Shown one piece after another: positions 14,824-23,318 of a stretch of DNA of 36,655 bases. The stretch lies in contig NZ_MJUW02000019.1 in assembly GCF_001753675.2 (NCBI RefSeq), forward strand, positions 1 to 36,655, read 5' to 3'. Position 1 is the stretch's first letter, and each line of letters opens with the position of its first letter. The DNA is from Candidatus Brocadia sapporoensis. Lineage in GTDB: Bacteria; Planctomycetota; Brocadiia; Brocadiales; Brocadiaceae. Under the pieces are notes generated by a model. It saw nothing but the letters and a program-made list of their open reading frames with translations. It was not told the origin of the DNA and did no database searches. The translations under genes and the position numbers were made by a program.

Positions 14824-16263
14824 ATGAAAATGCAATCATCCTTAATGCCGCAACTTCAGCAAAAACTAAAGTTGTCGCCACAAATTATCCAATCAATAGA
14901 AATTCTCCAATTACCCTTACTGGCCCTTGTTGAACATATTCAACAAGAGATGGTTGATAATCCCGTCCTTGAAGAGGTGATCGACGAAAAGAAAGATGAG
15001 AATCTCAAGGAATCAGATGAATCTCCTCCGGCAACCAGAGACGATGAAAAAGGGGATGAAATTGACAAACTGGGTAACATTGCAGAAGATTGGCGTGAGT
15101 TCTATTCACAGACAACGGTGCGGAGAAATGCTGGCTCAGAGGAACGCGATCAGAAGCAAGAGGCGCTAGAGAACACGGCTGCTAAGCCAATGTCGCTTCA
15201 TGATTATTTAATGGGACAGTTATCGTTAATTGATGTTCCTGCCAACCTTACAGAAGCGTGTGAAAATATCATTTATTCAATAGATAAATCCGGATATTTA
15301 GCGAGTCCACTCGAAGAAATTCTGCAATCCCTTGAAAAACCCATACTTTTTGAAGAAATTAAAGAAGCATTGGGAATTGTGCAAACCTTGGAACCGCCTG
15401 GAGTGGGTGCAAGAAATCTGCAAGAGTGTTTAATGTTGCAGCTTGACAAGCGGGATCAAAACTATCAGTTGACAAAGGAATTGCTGCAGAATCATTTAGA
15501 AGACATTGAAATAAAGAAATATCCCCTGATCGCAAAAAAAACCGGATATAGTCTCGAGGTAATAAAGAGGCAGGTGGAATTTATCCGCACGTTAAACCCC
15601 AAGCCCGGCTCTCTCTTTTGTGATGAAACAATTCCGTACGTGGTTCCCGAGGTAAAAGTGGAATGCATTGACGGGAAGTATGAAGTATTATTGATCGATA
15701 ATACCAATGTGCCTCATTTACATATCAGTTCTTTTTACAAAAAATTTCTGAATGAATCCGGCACCGACACTTCAACGCGTCAATATATTCAAAAGAAAAT
15801 TGAATCAGCAAAATGGCTTATTGATGCTATTGAACAGAGACGAAGTACGTTATATAAGGTGGCTTGTAAGATCGTGGAATTACAAAAGGATTTTCTTGAC
15901 GAGGGCATTCACCGGTTGCGGACTCTCAAGATGCAAGATGTCGCAGATATTGTTAAAGTGCACGTTTCTACGGTAAGCCGTGCCATTGCACACAAATATA
16001 TTCAAACACCTCAGGGAATATTTGAAATAAAGTTTTTCTTTACCGGAGGTTTTCAAAATGTAGATGGATCCATGGAATCATGGGAAGCTATACGACAGAA
16101 ACTTGCCGAAATTGTTGCAAAAGAAAATAAAGCGAATCCCCTGAGCGATGAAGAAGTTGCTGAACAATTGCATACATCTGGTATAACTATTGCTAGAAGG
16201 ACTGTTACAAAGTATCGACGTATTATGAAAATACCTTCTTCGAGACAGAGAAAGGAGTATTAA
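14824..16263 (+). CDS. rpoN: RNA polymerase sigma-54 factor
   Basis: Alternative sigma factor that needs AAA+ enhancer-binding activators and reads -24/-12 promoters. 479 residues. The N-terminal Q/L-rich region I (MPQLQQKLKLSPQIIQSIEI) is followed by an acidic region II (about 50-80), the core-binding domain, a helix-turn-helix (LKMQDVADIVKVHVSTVSRA) leading to the typical TPQGIFEIKFFF, and the RpoN box ARRTVTKYR at 457-465. The ATG has GGAAGG 9 bp upstream. It lies 28 bp after recR and probably belongs to the dnaX operon, an unusual place for rpoN, which in proteobacteria is commonly next to lptB and hpf. Confidence 0.95.
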   Translation: MKMQSSLMPQLQQKLKLSPQIIQSIEILQLPLLALVEHIQQEMVDNPVLEEVIDEKKDENLKESDESPPATRDDEKGDEIDKLGNIAEDWREFYSQTTVRRNAGSEERDQKQEALENTAAKPMSLHDYLMGQLSLIDVPANLTEACENIIYSIDKSGYLASPLEEILQSLEKPILFEEIKEALGIVQTLEPPGVGARNLQECLMLQLDKRDQNYQLTKELLQNHLEDIEIKKYPLIAKKTGYSLEVIKRQVEFIRTLNPKPGSLFCDETIPYVVPEVKVECIDGKYEVLLIDNTNVPHLHISSFYKKFLNESGTDTSTRQYIQKKIESAKWLIDAIEQRRSTLYKVACKIVELQKDFLDEGIHRLRTLKMQDVADIVKVHVSTVSRAIAHKYIQTPQGIFEIKFFFTGGFQNVDGSMESWEAIRQKLAEIVAKENKANPLSDEEVAEQLHTSGITIARRTVTKYRRIMKIPSSRQRKEY

Positions 16264-16476
16264 TTGAAAAAACAAAAAACCTGTATGCAAAATATTGTCT
16301 TTTTCATAGTAAGTGTATTCGTGTTTGGATTTTTGGCAAGCTGCTCTTCAACAGACAAATATCATAACAAAAGACATGTAGACAACATAAAAAAGGACCT
16401 TGACACAACGCACAGGGATATCGATCATGTCTTGGGTCTGGACGAGCCTTCCATCCTCAAAGAAGAAGAATGGTAG
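16264..16476 (+). CDS. Small lipoprotein
   Basis: 70 residues. A basic start (MKKQKT), a hydrophobic stretch (IVFFIVSVFVFGF) and a lipobox LASC make a clear type II signal. Cleavage would leave a mature protein of about 44 residues, rich in Lys, Asp and His (KYHNKRHVDNIKKDLDTTHRDIDHVLGLDEP), likely one helix. The start is TTG, one base after the rpoN TAA, with AAAGGAG inside the end of rpoN, so translation is probably coupled. No family recognised. Being in the same transcript as rpoN, it may be an envelope component whose level follows that operon. Confidence 0.75.
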   Translation: MKKQKTCMQNIVFFIVSVFVFGFLASCSSTDKYHNKRHVDNIKKDLDTTHRDIDHVLGLDEPSILKEEEW

Positions 16477-16650
16477 AGTAAAAAAGGTCACTCGTCAACG
16501 CTACTGAAAAATAACCTTCCTAAATAGGACATCAAATTTTAGCAGGTGTCTAAGAATGCAACATGGCAAAAATCAAAAAACAGTGAATTCTTGGACAGTC
16601 TGTTAGCTTGGCATGCAAATCCAATCTTTTCTTAATTCAACCGGACGTCT

Positions 16651-18231
16651 ATGGACATTGATTTGATTATAAAGAATGGTACTGTCGTTGATGGTACGGG
16701 TACACACCGGCGGGTTATCGATATTGCCATCAAGGACGATAAGATTGTCTCCATAGATCAATGCATTCCTCAGAATGGGATACCTATCATAGATGCTCAA
16801 GGGTTGATTGTTGCACCGGGATTTATTGACATCCACTCTCATAGTGATTTTTTATGGCTTGTACGTCCCGAAAGCGATAGCAAGATACTCGACGGCGTAA
16901 CCACGGAGATCTGTGGAAACTGTGGTTTGTCGGCCTTTCCCCTGCGCGGAAAGCTTTTAGAAAGGCGATCTCAGGGATTGGCAAAATATGGCATCGTTCC
17001 CACGTGGCGATCTGCAACAGAGTTTTATAACATCGCAGAAAGAATGAAAAGTTCCATCAACAGGGCGTTTCTCGTTGGCCATGGAAATATCAGGGCATGC
17101 ACACTTGAATATGAAAATAAAGAACCTGGTCCACCTGAATTAGACCAAATGGGCAAAGATCTGGAGGATGCCATGGAGTCTGGGGCATTTGGTATGTCCA
17201 GCGGACTCATTTACCCGCCTGGTTGTTATGCAAACCTTAATGAAATAACAGAGATGTGCAAAACCGTTAAAAAATACGACGGTTTTTATGCAACCCATAT
17301 ACGGAATGAAGGTGATACCCTTGAAGAAGCCCTTGCTGAGGCCATAGAGATCTCAAAACAGTCCGGAGTCAGATTGCAAGTATCGCATCTTAAGACATCG
17401 GGAAGTAAAAATTGGCATAAAATCAACAAGATAAAGATGATTATTGACCGTGCACGGAACGAAGGAGTTGACCTCACATGCGATCGATATCCCTACATTG
17501 CTGCCGCTACCGATCTTGATGTCATATTGCCGCATTGGGTGTATGAAGGCGGCACTGAAAAGCAAATACAGCGGCTAAAAGATGCGAATGCCCGCAGGCG
17601 TATTTCAAAGGAAGTGTCTCAGGTATATGATGACGCGGCCTGGAATGGAATTATGATTTCGTCTGTTTACCATAGCAAAAACAAATGGATAGAGGGGAAG
17701 AGGATCTCAGAAATTGCCGTGCTTCTCAACAAGCCGCCCCTGGAAACGATCTTTGACTTACTTATCGAAGAAGACACGAGGGTGGATATCTTTTTATTTA
17801 GTATGTGTAAAGAAAACCTGGAAAAGATTATGGGTTGGGATTTCGTCTTTGTCGGCTCTGATAGTTCTGTGCGTGCCAATCAGGGAATCCTGCACGACGG
17901 TAAGCCACATCCGCGAAGCTACGGAACCTTTTCACGTGTTTTAAGAGAATTTTGTCTCGACAAACAACTCATGTCCGAAGAGAAGGCTATCCAAAAAATG
18001 ACAGGACTGCCGGCGCAAAAAGTAGGACTGGACAGGAGAGGCTTGCTAAAAGAAGGATATTTTGCGGATATAACTATTCTAAATCCCGGTAAGATTACCG
18101 ATAAAAGCACATTTACCGAACCACACCAATATTCAGAAGGGATAGAATATGTGTTAGTAAATGGAAAGATTACGATTGCTGCAGGCAGGCATAACGGCAG
18201 AACGCATGGGCGGATCTTAAGAAAATCATAG
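16651..18231 (+). CDS. N-acyl-D-amino-acid deacylase (D-aminoacylase-type amidohydrolase)
   Basis: Hydrolyses the acyl group from N-acyl-D-amino acids in characterised relatives. 526 residues, normal for the family. A small beta domain (IIKNGTVVDGTG) is followed by the barrel, with H62-S-H64-S-D binding zinc, the family signature TTEICGNCGLS (Cys metal ligand), GMSSGLIYPPG, YATHIRNEGD, QVSHLKTSG and CDRYPY, then GSDSS near the end and a C-terminal PADITILNP-like segment (FADITILNP). No signal peptide. The ribosome binding site is weak. Together with alanine racemase it would suit D-amino-acid salvage, but other amidohydrolase activities are possible. Confidence 0.87.
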   Translation: MDIDLIIKNGTVVDGTGTHRRVIDIAIKDDKIVSIDQCIPQNGIPIIDAQGLIVAPGFIDIHSHSDFLWLVRPESDSKILDGVTTEICGNCGLSAFPLRGKLLERRSQGLAKYGIVPTWRSATEFYNIAERMKSSINRAFLVGHGNIRACTLEYENKEPGPPELDQMGKDLEDAMESGAFGMSSGLIYPPGCYANLNEITEMCKTVKKYDGFYATHIRNEGDTLEEALAEAIEISKQSGVRLQVSHLKTSGSKNWHKINKIKMIIDRARNEGVDLTCDRYPYIAAATDLDVILPHWVYEGGTEKQIQRLKDANARRRISKEVSQVYDDAAWNGIMISSVYHSKNKWIEGKRISEIAVLLNKPPLETIFDLLIEEDTRVDIFLFSMCKENLEKIMGWDFVFVGSDSSVRANQGILHDGKPHPRSYGTFSRVLREFCLDKQLMSEEKAIQKMTGLPAQKVGLDRRGLLKEGYFADITILNPGKITDKSTFTEPHQYSEGIEYVLVNGKITIAAGRHNGRTHGRILRKS

Positions 18232-18247
18232 AAATTTTTTGGTTAGT

Positions 18248-18925
18248 ATGAACGCTGATTTTTACGAAAAAGATGGAAAGACCGAGATTGAGGCAAAGCT
18301 TATCTGTCCTGATGGGCTTGATTTCGATACACTTCTTGGCAAGGTAAATAGTATGGGTTTCCAGTATCGTACGGCGGAACCTTGCTTTCAAACAGATAAT
18401 TATTTCGATACTCCCCAGTACACACTTCTTCACTCTGATGCCGCTTTGCGCATCCGCCAGAGAGGTGAGAACTATATTGGAGCCTATAAAGAAGCATCAG
18501 AGAAACAACAAGGGACGATTTTTCAACGCAGGGAATTTGAATGGAGACTTTCAGATAACGAAATAAAGGACTGGAACGAAGAGAAAAGAGCAATAATTCC
18601 ACCAATCCTTATGGATAAATTCTCTTTTCAAAGACAGACCTTAAGAAAAGTCCTGGTTGTTGAGACCCACCGCCATGCAGCAATTCTGAGAGGCAATGAT
18701 GGATTTGAGGCAGAACTATCTCTCGACGAGGTGGTTTTTCGGGGTCACAAGGGGCAAAAGCATTTCAGAGAAATAGAAATAGAGTTGTTACATGGACGGC
18801 TTGAGCAACTCAAGCAGGTTGCTGATGAATTGCAAAGTCATTTTACCTTACGACCCGCCATTGATTCAAAGTACAGACAAGGTATGATGTACGTGGGAAA
18901 GCACGGCATTATCGCATCCTCTTAA
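18248..18925 (+). CDS. CYTH-domain protein (triphosphate tunnel metalloenzyme family)
   Basis: 225 residues from ATG 18248. The diagnostic ExExK motif is E13-I-E15-A-K17; further charged tunnel residues appear in FDTPQYTLLHSDAALRIRQR, in the FEAELSLDEV stretch, and in FREIEIELLHG, all in the CYTH order. Members hydrolyse inorganic triphosphate or thiamine triphosphate, or make cAMP (class IV); which applies here cannot be told. It starts 16 bp after the deacylase gene and is likely co-transcribed with it. No CHAD domain is attached. Confidence 0.85.
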   Translation: MNADFYEKDGKTEIEAKLICPDGLDFDTLLGKVNSMGFQYRTAEPCFQTDNYFDTPQYTLLHSDAALRIRQRGENYIGAYKEASEKQQGTIFQRREFEWRLSDNEIKDWNEEKRAIIPPILMDKFSFQRQTLRKVLVVETHRHAAILRGNDGFEAELSLDEVVFRGHKGQKHFREIEIELLHGRLEQLKQVADELQSHFTLRPAIDSKYRQGMMYVGKHGIIASS

Positions 18926-19173
18926 ACCGGTGTTTAAAAAACAAGCTTTTATTCTCATATCCTTAATACAGCGTTTCCTGCTGCAGCAAAACCGATACAT
19001 AGACCAAGATATTCATTTTCTCATGGATTGATGATATCTCAAGGATGCGATATCATTACAATGCCGGACCTGTTGGTCGCATGTATTCATATCACCCTCC
19101 TTAATGCATGGGAAACAAATTTAACAACGTGATAATCCAAATACGCGGTGACATAAACCTTGTATAAAATCAA

Positions 19174-19247
19174 CGCCCCCAGCAGGATTCAAACCTGCAA
19201 CCTTTGGCTCCGGAGGCCAACGCTCTATTCAATTGAGCTATAGGGGC
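19174..19247 (-). tRNA. tRNA-Arg (anticodon CCG)
   Basis: On the minus strand GCCCCTA/TGGGGGC acceptor arms (one G-U pair), D arm GCTC/GAGC, anticodon stem TTGGC/GCCAA around CTCCGGA (anticodon CCG), and T arm GCAGG-TTTGAAT-CCTGC. The discriminator is G; CCA is not encoded. The 248-bp gap before it (18926-19173) shows no gene. Confidence 0.95.
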
Positions 19248-19293
19248 TGTACGTTGATTTTAAGCAGATTTTACAGCAAAGAACACATAAGGA

Positions 19294-20310
19294 TCAAGGT
19301 TTTTCATAAATGAGAAATTTTTTAGCTAAAATACAAGGATGATAAGACATCTTTGCTCTTCTCAAGCCTTCTATACCCCAATCCTCACCGGCATTGACAT
19401 AAGCTATTTCGGAAAAGTCACGGGAACAAAATTGCTGATAGATGAATTGTGGCATGCCACAAAATTTGTTGTTGGTTTTTTCTATAAGAACGGATGCCGT
19501 ATGAGATGCAATTGGTTCACCCAACGTAATACCCTCAATACGACCATCAATGGTAATGACTGCCCCACGCAATCCTAATTCTTCAGAAAAGATAATTGCA
19601 CATTTCGCTGCCTCGGCTTCGTGGATAAGGCTGTACTGATAGTGAGATTCATCATGGCTTGACAGATTTGACTCCTGGATCTTTTCTTTTTTCCATAGAT
19701 CAATCATCAGGAGGGCGTCTGCAATATGCCGGGGGTAGAATTTTTCAAAAGAGACGGTGTAATGCCTTTTAAAATAGTTTATCTCGTTTCTCTTCTTTTC
19801 GTATTTCCTACCGGCAAGTTTTATGAGGTCAGATGTGTTGTAAAGATAATCGGGATACCCTTCAACAATGCGGAAGGAACTCTTGTCAAAAAGGCTAAGG
19901 AAGTCTTCGTAAACGTAATTGATGTAAGATTCGAAACCGCGGGAGTCATTCATTTCACGCATCAGAGAAAAACATTCATGCAGGGTGTTTTGAATATTGT
20001 TTTTCCCTAAGGGGGGGAGCATCATACACATGCCTTTGGAAGTAACTCCAAAAAGGCAAAAATTATTATGAATCAGCTTCCATAATAATTCTATGGAGCC
20101 TTTCCATATAAAATTGTTTGCAAAAGAATAATCACATAAATTTACCTCTTCTTTCTTTACATAATCGTCAAAAAGACTTTTATCCTCAATTTTTAACCGT
20201 TTTAAACCATACAGTTTGCATTTTTCCTCAATACTAATACTACATTCTGTTACTTCCGGGAAACTCGTTTCAATGAGTTGTAAAATGGTTTCTCTCCTAA
20301 TTGTGGTATA
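19294..20310 (-). CDS. DUF2156 (phosphatidylglycerol lysyltransferase C-terminal-like) protein
   Basis: About 338 residues, GNAT-like twin-domain fold. Motifs include LKIEDKSLFDDYVKK, CDYSFANNFIW, LLPPLG-like MLPPLGK, YLYNTSDLIKLAGRKYEKKRNEINYF and, near the end, AYVNAGEDWGIEGLRRAKMSYHP, all characteristic of DUF2156. Relatives transfer aminoacyl groups to lipids or are uncharacterised; no membrane helices are present, so it is not the full MprF enzyme. The start is uncertain: GTG 20310 is my compromise, an ATT at 20286 has the best Shine-Dalgarno (AGGAG, 7-bp spacing), and the frame is open to TTG 20400, though that N-terminus looks unnatural. The promoter at 20533-20506 would transcribe it after a long leader that also holds an overlapping ORF. 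Confidence 0.8.
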   Translation of the reverse strand, partial: YTTIRRETILQLIETSFPEVTECSISIEEKCKLYGLKRLKIEDKSLFDDYVKKEEVNLCDYSFANNFIWKGSIELLWKLIHNNFCLFGVTSKGMCMMLPPLGKNNIQNTLHECFSLMREMNDSRGFESYINYVYEDFLSLFDKSSFRIVEGYPDYLYNTSDLIKLAGRKYEKKRNEINYFKRHYTVSFEKFYPRHIADALLMIDLWKKEKIQESNLSSHDESHYQYSLIHEAEAAKCAIIFSEELGLRGAVITIDGRIEGITLGEPIASHTASVLIEKTNNKFCGMPQFIYQQFCSRDFSEIAYVNAGEDWGIEGLRRAKMSYHPCILAKKFLIYEKP

Positions 20311-20468
20311 CACTGAACTCGTCCGCACGACGGAGGTTCGAGGCCAAGTGCAAACCATTGTAGAGCAGTGGCAGACATCCCCTGTAGATGCCTGAACCAA
20401 CCGTTGTTCATGTGCATAAAGTTAATCTTTACTTTTAAAGGTCCGATTTTTCTTGCAAAAATTTTCAT
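20250..20468 (-). CDS. Overlapping leader ORF before the DUF2156 gene
   Basis: 72 codons starting ATG 20468 with GGGAGTG upstream, about 30 nt from the predicted transcription start. It begins MKIFARKIGPLKVKINF, plausible as a protein, then becomes rich in W, C and P and overlaps the beginning of the DUF2156 frame in another register. It could be a small regulatory leader peptide, or the true N-terminus of the downstream gene separated by a frameshift. I do not recognise it. Confidence 0.35.
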   Translation of the reverse strand: MKIFARKIGPLKVKINFMHMNNGWFRHLQGMSATALQWFALGLEPPSCGRVQCIPQLGEKPFYNSLKRVSRK

Positions 20469-20488
20469 ATCTTATCACTCCCGACACG

Positions 20489-20533
20489 TTGTATAATTTT
20501 GCTGAATTATACAATACCCAAATAGATTTTCAA
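20489..20533 (-). promoter_or_regulatory. Promoter overlapped by a palindromic operator-like site
   Basis: On the minus strand, -35 TTGAAA (20533-20528), 16-bp spacer, -10 TATAAT (20511-20506). A perfect inverted repeat TTGTATAATT-6 nt-AATTATACAA (20489-20514) covers the -10 and the transcription start, as a repressor operator would. No regulator gene is adjacent. Confidence 0.6.
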
Positions 20534-20617
20534 GAGAGAATTACCATCCATTTGGGAATTTTTCGTATAGGTAAAAACTCAGAATTATTCTGAGGCAGCC
20601 AGGAAAAGGCATACTGA

Positions 20618-21898
20618 TTATATTGTTGTGTATGATGGCAAAATACTGCCTTTGGGTATAATGACAATAGAATCGCGAATCATGTAATTTTCTGCATCAA
20701 GCTGCTCAATTTTCCTTGCGTTTTCTATATTCACATGGTCTCCGATATGTACATTTTTGTCGACGATTGCACCCACGATACGGGAATTATTACCGATGCC
20801 CATATCCGGTATTTTTTTTGCCTGATTCGTCCGAATATTAGCTCTTGTTTCATAGTAATCAGCGCCCATGATGATTGAATTTTGAATCAGGGTATTTTTT
20901 CCAAGAATGCTCCGGATTCCAATTATCGAATTACGTATTTCAGCGTTATTGATCATGCAACCGTCTGAGATAATAGATTCTGTGATCCTGCAATCGTTAA
21001 TAATCGATCCGGGTAAAAAAAGTGGATTCGTGTAGATTGGCGCCTTTTCGCTGTACAGGTTAAAACTCGGAGCGAGAGATGCCAGGTTCAGATTCGCCTC
21101 ATAAAATGATTTGATGGTGCCGATATCCTCCCAATAACCGTCAAAGAAATAAGCAAATACCCGTCTTGTTTTTATAATTTCCGGGATAATATCCTTACCA
21201 AAGTCTGACTTGTTAGTTTCCTTCAGGATTCCGTTCAATACCTCAAGATTAAATAGATAAATTCCCATTGATGCAAGAAGGGTGCGCCCTTTGGCGCTAA
21301 CACCCCGCCGTTCGAAATCATTTGCATTGAGCGATAGAGAATCAACAACCTTCTCGTCTTTTGGTTTTTCGAAAAAATCAATAATACGGCCTTGCTCATC
21401 TATCTTTAAGATTCCTAAATTGGGCGCCTCTTTTCTTTCTACGGGAATTGCTGAGATGGATACCTCGGCTCCGTTCTTAATATGCTCTTTAATAAGATGT
21501 TCATAATTCATCCGGTAAAGCTGATCGCCGGAGAGTATCAGGACTAAATCGATATTGGGTTGGTTAAAAAAGCGCAGATTCTGCCGGACAGCATCTGCAG
21601 TACCTTGATACCAATGCATACTCTCAATGGTTTGGGAGGCTGCCAGAATTTCAATAAAACCCCTGGAGAAGTTATCAAATTTATATGCCCGTGTTATATG
21701 TCTGTGAAGAGATGCTGAGTTAAATTGCGTAAGTACATATATTTTATTGAGTTTCGAATTAAGACAATTACTAATAGGGATGTCAATAAGCCTGTACTTT
21801 CCGGCAAGGGGGACGGCTGGTTTGGACCTTTCCTTTGTTAAAGGATAAAGCCTTGTTCCTCGTCCGCCGCCTAAGATTACTGAGATTATATTGTCCAT
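20618..21898 (-). CDS. glgC: Glucose-1-phosphate adenylyltransferase
   Basis: Makes ADP-glucose, the committed step of glycogen synthesis. 426 residues. The N-terminal nucleotidyltransferase domain has GGGRGTRLYPLTKERSKPAVP, with KYRLIDIPISNCLNS next, then WYQGTADAVRQNL, LSGDQLYRMNY, and the glucose-1-phosphate region FFEKPKD and GIYLF, followed by YWEDIGTI. The C-terminal left-handed beta-helix shows hexapeptide repeats ending IVIIPKGSILP. ATG 21898 has AAGGAG 5 bp upstream, better than the GTG at 21904. The rest of the glg pathway is not in the window. Allosterically regulated in known relatives. Confidence 0.95.
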   Translation of the reverse strand: MDNIISVILGGGRGTRLYPLTKERSKPAVPLAGKYRLIDIPISNCLNSKLNKIYVLTQFNSASLHRHITRAYKFDNFSRGFIEILAASQTIESMHWYQGTADAVRQNLRFFNQPNIDLVLILSGDQLYRMNYEHLIKEHIKNGAEVSISAIPVERKEAPNLGILKIDEQGRIIDFFEKPKDEKVVDSLSLNANDFERRGVSAKGRTLLASMGIYLFNLEVLNGILKETNKSDFGKDIIPEIIKTRRVFAYFFDGYWEDIGTIKSFYEANLNLASLAPSFNLYSEKAPIYTNPLFLPGSIINDCRITESIISDGCMINNAEIRNSIIGIRSILGKNTLIQNSIIMGADYYETRANIRTNQAKKIPDMGIGNNSRIVGAIVDKNVHIGDHVNIENARKIEQLDAENYMIRDSIVIIPKGSILPSYTTI

Positions 21899-21998
21899 TT
21901 TCACTCCTTGCGTTTAAGACTTTTTGTCATAAACCTATCAAATTGTATGCCAATTCAGACAGTAAAGCTTGTGTATTCCACCTTGAAATTCGTTCAAG

Positions 21999-22077
21999 CT
22001 ATGTCTTCGGTTGCAAGGGTGGCATGGACAAACTTGTTTGTCCATGGTGTTTGAATATACACACGGATTTGGAATGT
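21999..22077. repeat. Palindromic interspersed repeat, copy 2
   Basis: CATGGACAAAC (22023-22033), TT, GTTTGTCCATG (22036-22046). Left flank CTATGTCTTCGGTTGC resembles that of copy 4; right flank TTGAATATAC-C-CACGGATTTGG-like sequence is shared with copy 3. A second, partly related stretch (GACAAATAAAGTTCG...GTGCCACC) follows to about 22110. Confidence 0.85.
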
Positions 22078-22497
22078 GTCACACTGACAAATAAAGTTCG
22101 CCGGTGCCACCTTATCACCGAAGTGATGAATTGTAGTTTAACAAAAAACCTTGCTTATGCAAGTCATATGCAAGAAAGTTTGGATTGCATCGCTTCTCTC
22201 ACAATGCCAACTTTCTTTTTGCGGATACGCTCATCGGCTGGGTCTGTCTTCTTGCAATCGGATATTCCATCGTTGGTAAGTGCAAGATCGCTCCGGTTAC
22301 ATGTCCGAAAGGCATGATGTTGGTTGGATAATGCGCGTTCCAACCTTTTTGCTTTGCTTAGTTCAGGCAATTTTGTTATTTTTAGTTTTGAAGATATCTT
22401 GACTGTCTCCGATGACTATAAGATTCAGGAAGGGACGTTCCTGCTGTTGTTGGCAGCAGCAAGGACATTGAATCCTTTGAAAAACCCATGAAATAAT
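22078..22497. other. Intergenic stretch upstream of parA
   Basis: No convincing gene. It contains scattered short inverted repeats, for example CTTGCTTATGCAAG near 22151-22164 and CTGCTG/CAGCAG near 22442-22460 just before parA, plus remnants that resemble interspersed repeats. No clear promoter for parA was found; a TTGACT at about 22399 lacks a -10 at proper spacing. Confidence 0.5.
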
Positions 22498-23289
22498 ATG
22501 CGAAGCATTGCCCTAACAAATCAAAAAGGAGGAGTAGCAAAGACAACAACTACCGTGAATCTTGGTGCCTGCCTTGCCCAGATGGGTAAGAAGGTTCTTT
22601 TGGTGGATCTGGACCCACAGGGGAACCTCAGTTCGTGGCTCGGCCTGGATATCCATAATCTTGAACGGTCCATGTACAATGTGTTTTTGGAAGAGGTTTA
22701 TTTTGAAGAGATTCTTACGAAGACATGTGTTGAGAACTTGACTCTTGCGCCTTCCAATGTGGCATTGGCAGGTGTCGAACGAATTCTTGCCCATGAAAAA
22801 GGGAGAGACCTTATTTTGCGCAAACGCTTGTCACCCGTTTTGGGTAAGTACGATTATATCATGTTGGATTGTCCTCCTTCTCTGGGGCTAATTACGGTCA
22901 ATGCATTAACCTTTGTCAAAGAGGTTTTTGTTCCATTGGAAACAAAGGTATTGGCGTTAAATGGTCTTGTAACCCTTATGAATACGGTACAGGTGGTTAA
23001 AGAACGGCTGAATCAAAATCTTGAAGTAACAGGAATTATTGCCTGTCGGTTTGATGGCCGGACGAATCTTAGCAACGAGGTGTATAACCAGATCAAGGAG
23101 CGATTCAAAGAGAAGGTGTTTAATTCTATAATCAGAGAAAATACCCGCCTGGCAGAATGCCCTATCTCCGGCAAGCCGATTACCCTGTATGCACCGGACA
23201 GTCCGGGTGCAGTAGATTACATGAATTTAGCGAAAGAGGTGCTGGAAAGGGAAAAAAACAGAGTTTCGCTGAATCCAATCCCTGCTTAA
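22498..23289 (+). CDS. parA: ParA/Soj-family ATPase
   Basis: Deviant Walker-A ATPase that positions DNA or protein cargo by cycling on the nucleoid. 263 residues. Deviant Walker A KGGVAKTT at 10-17 (both signature lysines), Walker A' VDLDPQGNLS, Walker B YIMLDCPPSLG. The length and the C-terminal pattern (RENTRLAECPISGKPI with VDYMNLAKEVL) match chromosomal Soj/ParA. No parB follows; instead an exported glycoside hydrolase starts 29 bp downstream. It could be an orphan ParA for cargo other than the chromosome, or its parB may lie elsewhere. The symbol denotes the family. Confidence 0.88.
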   Translation: MRSIALTNQKGGVAKTTTTVNLGACLAQMGKKVLLVDLDPQGNLSSWLGLDIHNLERSMYNVFLEEVYFEEILTKTCVENLTLAPSNVALAGVERILAHEKGRDLILRKRLSPVLGKYDYIMLDCPPSLGLITVNALTFVKEVFVPLETKVLALNGLVTLMNTVQVVKERLNQNLEVTGIIACRFDGRTNLSNEVYNQIKERFKEKVFNSIIRENTRLAECPISGKPITLYAPDSPGAVDYMNLAKEVLEREKNRVSLNPIPA

Positions 23290-23318
23290 TAAATTATGTT
23301 TACTGAAGAATTCACGAC

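Noticed and set aside
20281-20400. Plus-strand 36-codon frame starting ATG 20285 that looks protein-like (VQTIVEQWQTSPVDA)
   Set aside because: No ribosome binding site, and it is antisense to the leader of the DUF2156 gene; too short to support.
22395-22425. TTGACT plus TATAAG as a parA promoter
   Set aside because: Spacing of about 12 bp is too short for sigma-70.
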